A stretch of 64,000 bases of DNA. Source: Rhizobiales bacterium 62-17 (GTDB lineage Bacteria > Pseudomonadota > Alphaproteobacteria > Rhizobiales > Beijerinckiaceae). The translations under genes and the position numbers were made by a program. Shown here piece by piece: positions 26,566 through 34,398 of the stretch; position 1 is the stretch's first letter; the number at the start of each line of letters is the position of its first letter. Below the pieces are notes generated by a model, which worked only from the letters and a program-made list of their open reading frames with translations, made no database searches and was not told the origin of the DNA. The stretch spans positions 599,307 through 663,306 of the forward strand of contig MKVW01000004.1 in assembly GCA_001898965.1 (NCBI GenBank), in the 5' to 3' direction.

Positions 26566-28864
26566 CCGGCGTGACACGCTCCGGCAGTTCGAAGGCCGAG
26601 GGGGCCGGCGCCTCGTCGCAGCGTTCGATCTCGACCAGCACCGTCTGCGCCGCCGACGATTGCCCGAGCCGCGACGTGCCGCGATCATGGGTCAGTACGT
26701 TCGCATTGCCGTGTTTGTCGAGACTGCCGCTATCGCCCGGCTTCTCAGGATCATACCAGGCGCCCGTGGCGATCTGCGCGACGCCTGGCCGCAAGGTCTC
26801 GCTGATCTCGACCGCCGCGATACAGGCGCCGCGATCATTGTAGACGCGTACCAGATCGCCATCGCGCAATCCGCGCGCCGCCGCGTCAGTGCCATTCATG
26901 CGCAGCGGCTCGCGCCCCCTGATCTTCGAGGCGCGGCTGATGGGCGCCGGATCAAGCTGGCTGTGCAAACGCACCGACGGCTGGTTCGACAGCAGGTGAA
27001 TGGGATAGCGCGCGCTGTTGCCGCCAAGCCATTCCGAGGGTTCGAGCCATGTCGGATGCGGCGGGCAATCACTGTAATCGAAACCGGCAATGGTCTGCGA
27101 ATAAAGCTCGATACGACCGGAAGGCGTCGCCAGCCGATGGCTATCGGGATCGTCGCGAAAGGCTTGCAGCAAGGCCGCCGACTGCGCCGGCTCGGGGAAT
27201 TCATAAACACCCTCGGCCCAGAAATGATCGAAATCCGGCAGATTGTAGCCAAGGCCGCCGGCACGCTCAGCCGCCTCATCATACATGTGCCGCAGCCAGC
27301 CCATTTCGTCGCGGCCGAAATGATAGGCGTTGCCAAACCCCATCTCGTCGGCCAGTTCGGCAAAAATATCGAAATCGTTGCGCGCCTGCCCCACGGGCGT
27401 GATCGCCTGGCGCATCGCCATGTAGAACCGACTGCCCTCCGCCGCCTGAATATCGTTACGCTCGAGCGTCGTCGTCGCCGGCAGAACGATGTCGGCGAAC
27501 TTCGCCGCTGGTCCCCACCACGGTTCATGGACGATCACGGTTTCCGGCCGCCGCCACGCTTCGACGAAACGATTGAGATTGGTGTTGTGGTGAAACGGAT
27601 TGCCGCCGACCGAATAGACCAATCGGATATCCGGCAGGACGATGGTGCGGCCGTTGTATTGCAGCTCCTCGCCAGGTCGCAGCAGCAGATCGGCGATACG
27701 CCCCACCGGAACATGGGTCTTCACCGCATTGGGACCGAGGCCCAATGTCGGCCTTGGCAGATTGGCCGGCATCGGCAAGCCAAAGCCGCCGGTCGCCGCC
27801 AGCCCAAAGGAAAAGCCGCCGCCCGGCAACCCGATCTGACCGAGCATCGAAGCCAGAGCGATGGTGGCCCAGACCGGCTGTTCGCCATGGTCGGCCCGCT
27901 GGATCGACCAGCTCGTCGCCACCAGCGTACGCGTCGCGGCCATCTTGCGCGCCAAGGCCCGGATGGTCTCGGCATCGATCTCGGTGATACGAGCTGCCCA
28001 GGCCGCATCCTTCGGCTGACCATCGCTGCGGCCCAACAGATAATCCTCAAACCGCCGATAGCCCTCGCAATAGCGATCAAGGAACGCCCTGTCGTGCAGG
28101 TTCTCACTCGCCAGCGTGTACGCCAGTGCCAGCATCAGCGCCGTATCGGTGTTCGGCCGGATCGGCAGCCACCGCGTCGTCAGATGTTGGCCCACGTCAT
28201 CACGTGACGGACTGATGTTGATGATCTCCATCCCGGCCTGACGCGCCCGCTCGAACCAATCCGGCAGATCATGGCGCGGGTGGCCGCCCGGATGGATCTG
28301 CGCATTCTTTAAATGCGCACCGCCAAACAGAACCAGAAGTCGCGTGTGCTCGACCATCACCGGCCACGGCGTCTGCAAATTGGGAATGTCGCCACGGCCG
28401 ATGACATAGGGCGCGATATGCGCGGCGGCGCCGAAACTGTGATTGCCCAGTTTATCGACGTAGCCGCCATGCAGACCGAGAAAACGTTTCAACACGCTCG
28501 GCGCATGATGTAGCCGACCGGCGCTGGCCCAGCCGTAGGAACCGCCATAAATGGCCTCGTTGCCGTGTTCGGCTTTGATCCGCTGTAACTCCTCGTTGAT
28601 CAGGCCCGTCGCCTGCGGCCAGCTCACCGCGACGAAACGATCGCCACCGCGACCCGCGCGGGCGGCGCCCCGGTGGCGCAGGAAGCCTTCGCGCACATAA
28701 GGCTGATCGATGCGCAGTTTGTCGCGCACGATATCCGGCAAACCCTGGATGAGCGGTGAGGGATGCGCATCGCGCGCATGCGGCAGGGTTGCGACAAGAT
28801 CACCCTTGTCGTCGGCCATCACGTCATAGATGCCCCAATGCGAAGCTGTCTGGATCGCGCGCAT
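26558..28864 (-). CDS. bisC: Molybdopterin oxidoreductase, biotin sulfoxide / TMAO reductase (BisC/TorA) type
   Basis: 768 residues from the ATG at 28864, chosen for the GAGGAAGG site and the family start QTASHWGIYDV. The DMSO-reductase class motif YGGSYGWASAGRLHHA contains the Ser that ligates molybdenum. VYSVGGNPFHHNTNLN and the C-terminal cofactor-binding domain (GDLVRVYNDRGA) are also present. No Tat signal or N-terminal Fe-S cysteines are visible, so a cytoplasmic BisC-like sulfoxide reductase is most likely. No TorD or cytochrome partner is adjacent. Confidence 0.88.
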   Translation of the reverse strand: MRAIQTASHWGIYDVMADDKGDLVATLPHARDAHPSPLIQGLPDIVRDKLRIDQPYVREGFLRHRGAARAGRGGDRFVAVSWPQATGLINEELQRIKAEHGNEAIYGGSYGWASAGRLHHAPSVLKRFLGLHGGYVDKLGNHSFGAAAHIAPYVIGRGDIPNLQTPWPVMVEHTRLLVLFGGAHLKNAQIHPGGHPRHDLPDWFERARQAGMEIINISPSRDDVGQHLTTRWLPIRPNTDTALMLALAYTLASENLHDRAFLDRYCEGYRRFEDYLLGRSDGQPKDAAWAARITEIDAETIRALARKMAATRTLVATSWSIQRADHGEQPVWATIALASMLGQIGLPGGGFSFGLAATGGFGLPMPANLPRPTLGLGPNAVKTHVPVGRIADLLLRPGEELQYNGRTIVLPDIRLVYSVGGNPFHHNTNLNRFVEAWRRPETVIVHEPWWGPAAKFADIVLPATTTLERNDIQAAEGSRFYMAMRQAITPVGQARNDFDIFAELADEMGFGNAYHFGRDEMGWLRHMYDEAAERAGGLGYNLPDFDHFWAEGVYEFPEPAQSAALLQAFRDDPDSHRLATPSGRIELYSQTIAGFDYSDCPPHPTWLEPSEWLGGNSARYPIHLLSNQPSVRLHSQLDPAPISRASKIRGREPLRMNGTDAAARGLRDGDLVRVYNDRGACIAAVEISETLRPGVAQIATGAWYDPEKPGDSGSLDKHGNANVLTHDRGTSRLGQSSAAQTVLVEIERCDEAPAPSAFELPERVTPAI

Positions 28865-29147
28865 GCGATTGGCCTTCCTCACCCAATGCCCCAATAGGAG
28901 AGGCATCACACCGGAAAAGCCTTGCGATGTCGATATGATTTGACGCGGGCCAGCCATGCTCGACTGAATTTGGCAGCACCGATCGTTGCAGACGCGCAGG
29001 AACGGCGAACCATCCGTCTTCACAACAAGACTGGGAACCGCGCGGAGAGCACATGCCGCGTCATGGAACCGTCGGCGGCGCTGTAATTGTGTTCATTTGC
29101 GATCCGCATATCTTGGCCGAATAGAATCTCGGCATTCGGAGAACTCC

Positions 29148-30059
29148 ATGGCAGGCGGCCATTCCCACGGCGCACTTCCCGTGACCGCGGCAGGACAGCA
29201 CAAGAATAAATTGCGTTGGGCCCTCGCGCTCACCACGGGCTTCATGGCCGTGGAAGTGATCGGCGCTTTTTGGACAGGCAGCCTGGCTCTCCTGGCCGAT
29301 GCCGCACATATGCTGACCGACGCCGGCGGCCTGGCTCTTGCACTCATCGCCATCCGCTTTGCCGAGAAACCGGCGACGCCGCAACGCACCTATGGCTATG
29401 TGCGCGCCGAAGTGCTTTCCGCCATGGCCAATGCGGTCGTTCTGCTCGTCCTGTCGATCTATATTCTCTACGAGGCTTACGAGCGCTTTCTCAACCCGCC
29501 TGATATTCTCGGCGGCCCGATGCTGGCCGTCGCCGTCGCTGGCCTTGCGGTCAACCTCATCAGCATGCGCTTGCTCTCAAGCGCCTCGTCGGAAAGCCTC
29601 AATGTCAAAGGGGCCTATTTCGAAGTGCTCAGCGACATGCTGGGCTCCCTCGGCGTCATCGTCGCGGCCTTGTTCGTGATGTTGACCGGCTGGAAGCTGG
29701 CCGATCCGATCATCGGCGCCGGCATTGGCCTCTTCATCGTGCCCCGCACCTGGATCTTGCTGAAACAGGCCGTTCACATTCTGCTCGAAGGCACGCCGCC
29801 GGAAGTCGACATGGCTTTGCTCGAAAAGACTTTATTGGAGATCAAAGGCGTCCGCGCCGTGCATGATCTGCATGTCTGGACGTTGACCTCGGGCCTCGAC
29901 GCCATGACCTGCCATCTGGTGGTCGAGGATATGATCGAGGCCCGCCAGATTCTTGTCGCCGCGAACGAGGCCATGGACGAAAAATTCGGCCTCACGCATA
30001 CGACCATCCAGATCGAGGATCAGGCGCTGCGCGACGCCGAACACCCCAATCGCTTCTAG
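29148..30059 (+). CDS. Cation diffusion facilitator (CzcD/ZitB-like zinc exporter)
   Basis: 303 residues from the ATG at 29148. Six helices and a C-terminal cytoplasmic domain are predicted. The helix 2 zinc site is ADAAHMLTDAGGL and the helix 5 partner is YFEVLSDMLGSLG, giving the HD/HD tetrad of zinc/cadmium CDF exporters. The N-terminus has GGHSHG. It exports zinc from cytoplasm to periplasm using the proton gradient. Its stop overlaps that of the convergent zinc-ribbon gene. Confidence 0.93.
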   Translation: MAGGHSHGALPVTAAGQHKNKLRWALALTTGFMAVEVIGAFWTGSLALLADAAHMLTDAGGLALALIAIRFAEKPATPQRTYGYVRAEVLSAMANAVVLLVLSIYILYEAYERFLNPPDILGGPMLAVAVAGLAVNLISMRLLSSASSESLNVKGAYFEVLSDMLGSLGVIVAALFVMLTGWKLADPIIGAGIGLFIVPRTWILLKQAVHILLEGTPPEVDMALLEKTLLEIKGVRAVHDLHVWTLTSGLDAMTCHLVVEDMIEARQILVAANEAMDEKFGLTHTTIQIEDQALRDAEHPNRF

Positions 30060-30349
30060 CTCGTAGCGCGACCGCAGGACGAACAGAACTTGGCCCCGGC
30101 CGTCAACGGCACACCACATTCAGCGCAAGCCGCGTTTGCCTGCCCCAGCGCATTGCCGCAGGCGCCGCAGAAACGCGCGTCGGGTTTGTTATCGGCCCAG
30201 CACCGGGGACACACCAGCACCCGCGTCGGCTGCTGACGTGCCTCCGTTGGCTGAGACCGATCGTCGATATAATCGCCGTGGCGACGACCGTGACCTCCAC
30301 CATGCCGTCCGAAACGACCGGCGAAGCGATCGAAAAAATGCGAACCCAT
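30056..30349 (-). CDS. Double zinc-ribbon protein
   Basis: 97 residues from the ATG at 30349 (a longer frame exists but starts with unrelated sequence). A His/Gly/Arg-rich N-terminus (GRHGGGHGRRHGD) precedes two zinc ribbons: CPRCWADNKPDARFCGACG and CAECGVPLTAGAKFCSSCG. These probably bind one zinc each; the partner is unknown. The stop overlaps the zinc exporter stop tail to tail, and the two may share zinc biology. Confidence 0.8.
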   Translation of the reverse strand: MGSHFFDRFAGRFGRHGGGHGRRHGDYIDDRSQPTEARQQPTRVLVCPRCWADNKPDARFCGACGNALGQANAACAECGVPLTAGAKFCSSCGRATS

Positions 30350-30405
30350 GATCAACCTCACTCTTTTCTGGCGACGGATGCACGCTCCGCCGCTCGCAGG
30401 GCAAC

Positions 30406-30432
30406 CGGACATTTCCCGAAGCGAAATGTCCG
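30406..30432. repeat. 10 bp inverted repeat
   Basis: CGGACATTTC (30406-30415) and GAAATGTCCG (30423-30432) form a perfect 10 bp stem with a 7 nt loop. It lies between the small secreted gene ending at 30496 and the zinc-ribbon start, both minus strand. No T-run follows, so it may be an intergenic palindrome rather than a terminator. Confidence 0.6.
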
Positions 30433-30495
30433 ATCCCCAATCGCGATCGCCGAAGGAGTTGCGATCAGCGCTCTTCAGCCGAGGCGGCTTCGCGA

Positions 30496-30813
30496 TTAGC
30501 GAATCCGCGTGCCTGGACCCGTTCCAAAACCATCAGGACCGGCGCTGCTGATGTAAGCATCGCTCGTCTGCCGCTTGGCATCGTCCAGGCGCTGCAAGGC
30601 GCGATCGCGCGGCGAGATGGTGCTAAAGCCGCTCATGACAGGCCCGCGGACACCATCGCCGGGATAGGACGCTTCATAGCCGTGGTTCGTCGAATCCATC
30701 GTATGGTCGCTCGGCCGGTGGCCGTTGACCGTCTGTGCCATCGCGGCGCCTGAAAGCGTGGCAAAGGCAATGCCGAATAGCGCGGCGGTAAAGGGCTTCG
30801 AAATATTCATCAT
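30496..30813 (-). CDS. Small secreted protein A, third of a tandem set
   Basis: 105 residues from ATG 30813 (ATG 30810 is the next codon), behind GAGAGAGG. The signal peptide MNISKPFTAALFGIAFATLSGAAMAQ resembles that of the two upstream paralogues. The mature part is different until the ISPRDRALQRLDDAKRQTSDAY segment, which echoes their YDRAQQRANDLKELNSD core. The upstream region shares the leader hairpin and promoter element of the set. Function unknown; periplasmic or outer-surface. Confidence 0.72.
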   Translation of the reverse strand: MMNISKPFTAALFGIAFATLSGAAMAQTVNGHRPSDHTMDSTNHGYEASYPGDGVRGPVMSGFSTISPRDRALQRLDDAKRQTSDAYISSAGPDGFGTGPGTRIR

Positions 30814-30834
30814 GGTCATCCTCTCTCTGGTTGT

Positions 30835-30852
30835 GGAAGCTGTTTGGCTTCC
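30835..30852 (-). promoter_or_regulatory. 5' leader hairpin of secreted protein gene A
   Basis: On the transcribed strand GGAAGC-CAAACA-GCTTCC forms a 6 bp stem, 22 nt upstream of the start codon. The two paralogous genes carry a hairpin at the matching place with different but compensating bases. Confidence 0.6.
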
Positions 30853-30874
30853 TTGAGGATGAAGATGGAGCGCC

Positions 30875-30920
30875 CGCGTATCCGCCGTTTTGCCGCTTAA
30901 TTACAAATTGTATCGCCTAT
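30875..30920 (-). promoter_or_regulatory. Shared promoter element, copy A
   Basis: On the plus strand: CGCGTATCCGCCG, then TTGCCGCTTA and ATTACAAATTGTATCGCC. Copies occur upstream of the other two secreted-protein genes and of the response regulator. On the coding strand it reads ATACAATTTGTAAT, comparable to RstA/OmpR-class boxes. Probably the response-regulator binding site plus promoter. Confidence 0.6.
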
Positions 30921-30946
30921 TTTCATTGAACGGCATTCCCAACCCC

Positions 30947-30979
30947 AAAAAATTGGGGCGCCCCGCATGCGGAGCGCCC
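30947..30979 (-). terminator. Rho-independent terminator of secreted protein gene B
   Basis: On the minus strand GGGCGC...GCGCCC with a CCGCATGCGG centre forms a strong GC hairpin followed by a run of six T. It lies 34 bp past the gene B stop. Confidence 0.88.
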
Positions 30980-31012
30980 GATGTTTCAACCTAGACTCAA
31001 TAGATCGCGCGA

Positions 31013-31273
31013 TTAGCGATTGTAGCGGCCGATATACTGACGGTCGCGGCCGTAGGTCGCATAGGACTGCGGGCCGACGAGATCGCGATGCGCTGCAAGA
31101 CCGGAGTCGCTATTGAGCTCCTTCAGGTCGTTGGCGCGCTGTTGGGCACGGTCATAAGCCGACGGACCATAAGAGGTATCCGCCCGATAGGACTGGGCCA
31201 TCGCCGAACCACCGGCAAGCGCCATAACGGCAACACCAAACAGAGCGGCGGCAACAGATTTTGACTTGGTCAT
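31013..31273 (-). CDS. Small secreted protein B (tandem paralogue of C)
   Basis: 86 residues from ATG 31273, chosen because GAAGGA sits at ideal distance. The signal peptide MTKSKSVAAALFGVAVMALAGGSAMAQ precedes a mature 60-residue protein ending YATYGRDRQYIGRYNR. The YDRAQQRANDLKELNSDSGLAAHRDL core is nearly identical to that of protein C. Tyr/Arg-rich and with no Cys. Family not recognised; probably periplasmic and stress-inducible given its linkage to the two-component system. Confidence 0.78.
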   Translation of the reverse strand: MTKSKSVAAALFGVAVMALAGGSAMAQSYRADTSYGPSAYDRAQQRANDLKELNSDSGLAAHRDLVGPQSYATYGRDRQYIGRYNR

Positions 31274-31291
31274 GACATTCATCCTTCTTCA

Positions 31292-31311
31292 GCGAAGCTT
31301 TTCGCCTTCGC
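31292..31311 (-). promoter_or_regulatory. 5' leader hairpin of secreted protein gene B
   Basis: On the transcribed strand GCGAAG-GCGAAAAG-CTTCGC forms a 6 bp stem upstream of the ribosome site. It corresponds to GTGAAG/CTTCAC in gene C, a compensating A-T to G-C change. Confidence 0.65.
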
Positions 31312-31329
31312 AAGGAAGAGATGGCGCCG

Positions 31330-31380
31330 CTACGTTTCCGTTGCTTTGCCCAACGATTACAAATTGTATCGCCGGCTATT
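31330..31380 (-). promoter_or_regulatory. Shared promoter element, copy B
   Basis: Plus-strand sequence CTACGTTTCCG, TTTGCCC and GATTACAAATTGTATCGCC aligns with copy A. The ACAAATTGTATCGCC block is identical to copy A. It lies upstream of secreted protein gene B. Confidence 0.6.
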
Positions 31381-31387
31381 TCGATTC

Positions 31388-31426
31388 AAAAAAGAAGAGG
31401 TCGTCCCTTTGGCGGGACGACCTCTT
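31388..31426 (-). terminator. Strong rho-independent terminator (second of a pair)
   Basis: AAGAGGTCGTCCC (31395-31407) pairs perfectly with 31414-31426: a 13 bp stem with a TTTGGC loop. On the minus strand it is followed by C and six T (31388-31393). It sits between genes C and B and insulates gene B's promoter from upstream transcription. Confidence 0.88.
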
Positions 31427-31448
31427 GCAAGCCACAACGACAAGCGAC

Positions 31449-31481
31449 AAAAAATTGGGGCGCCCCTTAATCGGAGCGCCC
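31449..31481 (-). terminator. Rho-independent terminator of secreted protein gene C
   Basis: On the minus strand GGGCGCTCC...GGGGCGCCC is followed by CAATTTTTT, nearly the same sequence as the terminator behind gene B. The terminator was therefore copied with the gene. Confidence 0.88.
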
Positions 31482-31508
31482 ATATTCAAATCGCGATCAG
31501 TCGCGAAA

Positions 31509-31766
31509 TTAGTCGCGGTTGTACTGACCGATGTACTGATTGTCGCGGCCATAGGTCGCAACCGAACGCGGGTTCAGGAGGTCGCGGTGCGCGGCGAGGC
31601 CCGAATCGCTGTTCAGCTCCTTGACGTCATTGGCGCGCTGCTGAGCGCGGTCATAGGACGAGGCATAAGCTTCGGTGCGATAGGTCTGCGCCATCGCCGA
31701 CGTACCAGCAACGGCCGCAACGGCAACACCGAACAGAGCGGCGGCAAGAGTCTTAGATTTAGTCAT
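31509..31766 (-). CDS. Small secreted protein C (tandem paralogue of B)
   Basis: 85 residues from ATG 31766 behind AGAAGGA. The signal peptide MTKSKTLAAALFGVAVAAVAGTSAMAQ precedes a mature part ending ATYGRDNQYIGQYNRD. Most residues match protein B, so the two arose by recent tandem duplication. It is the first of the three, lying 90 bp after the histidine kinase stop, with its own promoter element overlapping that stop. Confidence 0.8.
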   Translation of the reverse strand: MTKSKTLAAALFGVAVAAVAGTSAMAQTYRTEAYASSYDRAQQRANDVKELNSDSGLAAHRDLLNPRSVATYGRDNQYIGQYNRD

Positions 31767-31784
31767 GACAGTCATCCTTCTTTT

Positions 31785-31804
31785 GTGAAGCATTTCGCCT
31801 TCAC
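31785..31804 (-). promoter_or_regulatory. 5' leader hairpin of secreted protein gene C
   Basis: On the transcribed strand GTGAAG-GCGAAATG-CTTCAC forms a 6 bp stem with an 8 nt loop, 18 nt upstream of the start codon. The same structure exists in genes B and A. Confidence 0.65.
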
Positions 31805-31820
31805 GAGGATGATGTGGGAT

Positions 31821-31866
31821 CGTCGTGTATCAACGACATTGCCGCTCTGTGACAAATTATTTCACC
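31821..31866 (-). promoter_or_regulatory. Shared promoter element, copy C
   Basis: Plus-strand CGTGTATCAACGACATT, GCCGCTCTGT and GACAAATTATTTCACC. It closely matches copy D upstream of the response regulator. It overlaps the last codons of the kinase gene. Confidence 0.65.
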
Positions 31867-33272
31867 ATCGCCGCGGTGACGGGCATCGAGCACAACGGCA
31901 TCGACACGACGACTTCGAGACCGCCTGTCGGCCGGTTCGTTAAAGTTACCAAACCACCATGACCTTCGATCACTTTGCGCGCAATCGTGAGGCCAAGGCC
32001 TGTGCCACCTGTTGTTCGACTTCTCGAACTTTCAACACGATAGAACGGTTCGAAGACACGTTCCAAATCCTGCTCGGGAATGCCAGGTCCCTCGTCACGC
32101 ACGGTTACCTGCATGTGACCGCCTGTTGTCGTCAGATCGACTTTGACCTTCTCACCATACTTACACGCATTGGCGATCACATTTGTGAGAGCACGCTTGA
32201 TGATGTTGGGGCTGCCGCTCATCAGAATGCCCGGCGGCGCATTCAACGCCACGTCATGGCCGATATCGGCCTGCTCATCGCAGATCGTATGCAGCATCGC
32301 GCCGATATCGATGGCCCGCCGCGGCATATTGCCCGCGCCGACCCGCAGATATTCAAGGGTCGATTGGATCATCTCGTTCATTTCGGCGAGATCGGCCTCG
32401 GTCGCCGTGCGCAGCGTATCGTCCTCGGTCAATTCGTTACGCAATTGGATCCGCGTGATCGGCGTCCGTAAATCATGCGACAGCGCTGCCAGGGCCGCCG
32501 TACGTTCCCGGACCAGGAGCTGGATACGCTCCAACATGCTGTTCATGGCGCGCGACGCAGTACGTAGTTCTACTGGACCGAACTCCGGCACCTTCTGCGC
32601 CTCGGCATCGATATTGAACTTGCCCGCCGCATCGGCGAACAGCCGCAACGGCCGCGTCACCCACCGCAACGACAAAACCGCAATGAGAATGATCGCCACG
32701 CACATATAGAGCGGCACCAAAAGCGCGCTCCAGGAAATGTAAGGCGCCGTCCCTGGCACATAAGAGAGGAACCAGAGCCACGATCCATCGTCGAGCCGGG
32801 CTGAGATCTGCAGATTGTAAGAAGAATCCCCCAGGTTGCTGATTTGATTCGACACAGCGCTGCCGTCGCCTTGGCGATGGTCGCTATGCGGCACATAACC
32901 GACAATCAGCGCTGAGCTGTTTCGCGGCAGCAGTTTCTTCAGCCGCTCGGACAGCGACCGACACATTGCATCGGGCTCGGGATTGTCGATGGTCGGCGCC
33001 ACATGAGCCCAATGCACTTCCAAAGTGAGTGTCGAGAGAGCATGAGCAGCGCGATCCCGCTCAGAGGCCGTCGGCAATTCGTTGACAGCTTTGGTGATGG
33101 ATGAAATGCGCTCCGCCAGCTCGCGCTCGCGCGCCGCACCGATAATGGCGTCGATGCCCATGCGATAGGTCATATAACCAACCGCATTGACCACGAGCAG
33201 CGCCAACAACAGCACGGTCACCGCGCGCGCGACGACCGTATCGGGCGTGAGAAAGCGGACCAGCCGCATCAT
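31857..33272 (-). CDS. Sensor histidine kinase (EnvZ/RstB-like)
   Basis: 471 residues. Membrane helices at about 14-37 and 180-202 enclose a periplasmic domain of about 140 residues. HAMP (about 203-255), the H-box with His266 (LAALSHDLRTPITRIQLR) and the HATPase domain with NVIANACKYG, DEGPGIP and GGTGLGLTIA follow. It autophosphorylates in response to an envelope signal and passes phosphate to the response regulator, whose stop codon it overlaps by 4 bp. The sensory domain is not recognised. Confidence 0.93.
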   Translation of the reverse strand: MMRLVRFLTPDTVVARAVTVLLLALLVVNAVGYMTYRMGIDAIIGAARERELAERISSITKAVNELPTASERDRAAHALSTLTLEVHWAHVAPTIDNPEPDAMCRSLSERLKKLLPRNSSALIVGYVPHSDHRQGDGSAVSNQISNLGDSSYNLQISARLDDGSWLWFLSYVPGTAPYISWSALLVPLYMCVAIILIAVLSLRWVTRPLRLFADAAGKFNIDAEAQKVPEFGPVELRTASRAMNSMLERIQLLVRERTAALAALSHDLRTPITRIQLRNELTEDDTLRTATEADLAEMNEMIQSTLEYLRVGAGNMPRRAIDIGAMLHTICDEQADIGHDVALNAPPGILMSGSPNIIKRALTNVIANACKYGEKVKVDLTTTGGHMQVTVRDEGPGIPEQDLERVFEPFYRVESSRSRTTGGTGLGLTIARKVIEGHGGLVTLTNRPTGGLEVVVSMPLCSMPVTAAMVK

Positions 33273-34015
33273 GGCCCGTGCGCACCCGGCGCGAACATAT
33301 AGCCGACGCCGCGCACCGTCTTGATCAACGGCCGTTCCGCCGATTCCTGCGCCAATTTCTTACGCAACCGGCTGACCTGAACGTCGATCACCCGGTCCGT
33401 CGTCTCGGCCGATCGTGCCTTGGCGAATTCCAGCAAGGCATCGCGGGTAAGAATGCGGTTGGGATGTTCGATAAAGGCGTTGAGAAGATCGAATTCGCCG
33501 GTCGACAAGTCGACCAGCGTGCCGGACGGCGACACCAGTTCGCGTCGGCGCAAATCGAGTATCCAGCCATCGAAGCGCACCACGTCGTCACGCTCGATCG
33601 AGCCAGGCTTGTCATCGCCACGGATGCGCCGCAGCACAGCGCGGATGCGCGCCAGCAGTTCGCGCGGGCTGAACGGCTTGGTGACATAATCGTCGGCGCC
33701 GACCTCGAGCCCGACGATACGATCGTCTTCGTCGCCGCGCGCCGTCAGCATGATGACCGGCAGGGACAGGGTCGCCCGGATTTCGCGGCATAGATCGAGG
33801 CCGCTACGGCCGGGCAGCATCACGTCGAGGATCAGCAAATCGACCTGGGTCGCCTGCAGCAATTCCATGGCGCCTTTTGCATCCCCCGCCGCCGAGACTT
33901 GAAAGCCGTGGCGGCGAAGATATTGGGTGACGAGCAGCCGAATCTGCGGATCGTCGTCGACCACGCCAATGTGGCCATGGTCGTTCACGAAATTTTTTGT
34001 GGCTTCAATTTGCAT
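33269..34015 (-). CDS. OmpR family response regulator (OmpR/RstA-like)
   Basis: 248 residues from the ATG at 34015; an in-frame start at 34108 would add 31 residues with no domain content. The receiver domain has the acidic pocket VVDDDP, phospho-acceptor Asp64 (LILDVMLPGRSG) and the conserved Lys in YVTKPFSPREL. The C-terminal winged helix ends RVIDVQVSRLRKKL...TVRGVGYMF. It is paired with the kinase downstream. Copy D of the shared element upstream suggests autoregulation and control of the three secreted proteins. Confidence 0.93.
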   Translation of the reverse strand: MQIEATKNFVNDHGHIGVVDDDPQIRLLVTQYLRRHGFQVSAAGDAKGAMELLQATQVDLLILDVMLPGRSGLDLCREIRATLSLPVIMLTARGDEDDRIVGLEVGADDYVTKPFSPRELLARIRAVLRRIRGDDKPGSIERDDVVRFDGWILDLRRRELVSPSGTLVDLSTGEFDLLNAFIEHPNRILTRDALLEFAKARSAETTDRVIDVQVSRLRKKLAQESAERPLIKTVRGVGYMFAPGAHGP

Positions 34016-34398
34016 CTGTTCAACCCGAGACACGTCGATAGGCCCGATTCCATCCGGCCAGGAGGCGGCCCGGAGAGAATCAGAACAAGACGACGAGATA
34101 ACCAGCACCCAGCGACAGAACCTGTCACTTTCACTTGATATGGGGACTGGGGCGCGTATCGACGATATTGCGGCTCTGTAACAAATTATTTCAGCGACTT
34201 AGAACCGCGCTGAAAATACAATCGCATCGATCAAGACCCACTGATTTTATGAAGATTTCTCAATGGAAGGCGGCCGCCGGCGCGATCTCGCTGCGGCACT
34301 TTCGACATGTCCGGCGCGCGGCCCGGCTCTGAACGTCCCGCGCTTGTCCGCCCCAAAACCCGATGCTGTACTCGCTGCACAAGTAAGGGAGGCAGACG
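34016..34398. other. Intergenic region between response regulator and amidohydrolase
   Basis: 383 bp between divergent genes. It holds the possible 31-codon extension of the response regulator (to 34108), shared element D at 34151-34193, and a GGGAGG ribosome site before 34399. I see no further gene; a 27-codon frame at 34249-34332 has no supporting feature. Confidence 0.6.
34151..34193 (-). promoter_or_regulatory. Shared promoter element, copy D, upstream of the response regulator
   Basis: Plus-strand GGCGCGTATCGACGATATT, GCGGCTCTGT and AACAAATTATTTCAG. On the coding strand it reads AATAATTTGTTACA, which resembles the RstA box ending GTTACA. It is 136 bp upstream of the chosen start. It implies positive or negative autoregulation. 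Confidence 0.65.

Noticed and set aside
30406-30432. Inverted repeat as a transcription terminator for secreted protein gene A
   Set aside because: Stem is perfect but there is no T-run on either strand; listed as a repeat instead.
34249-34332. 27-codon frame before the amidohydrolase
   Set aside because: No ribosome site, no signal or motif.
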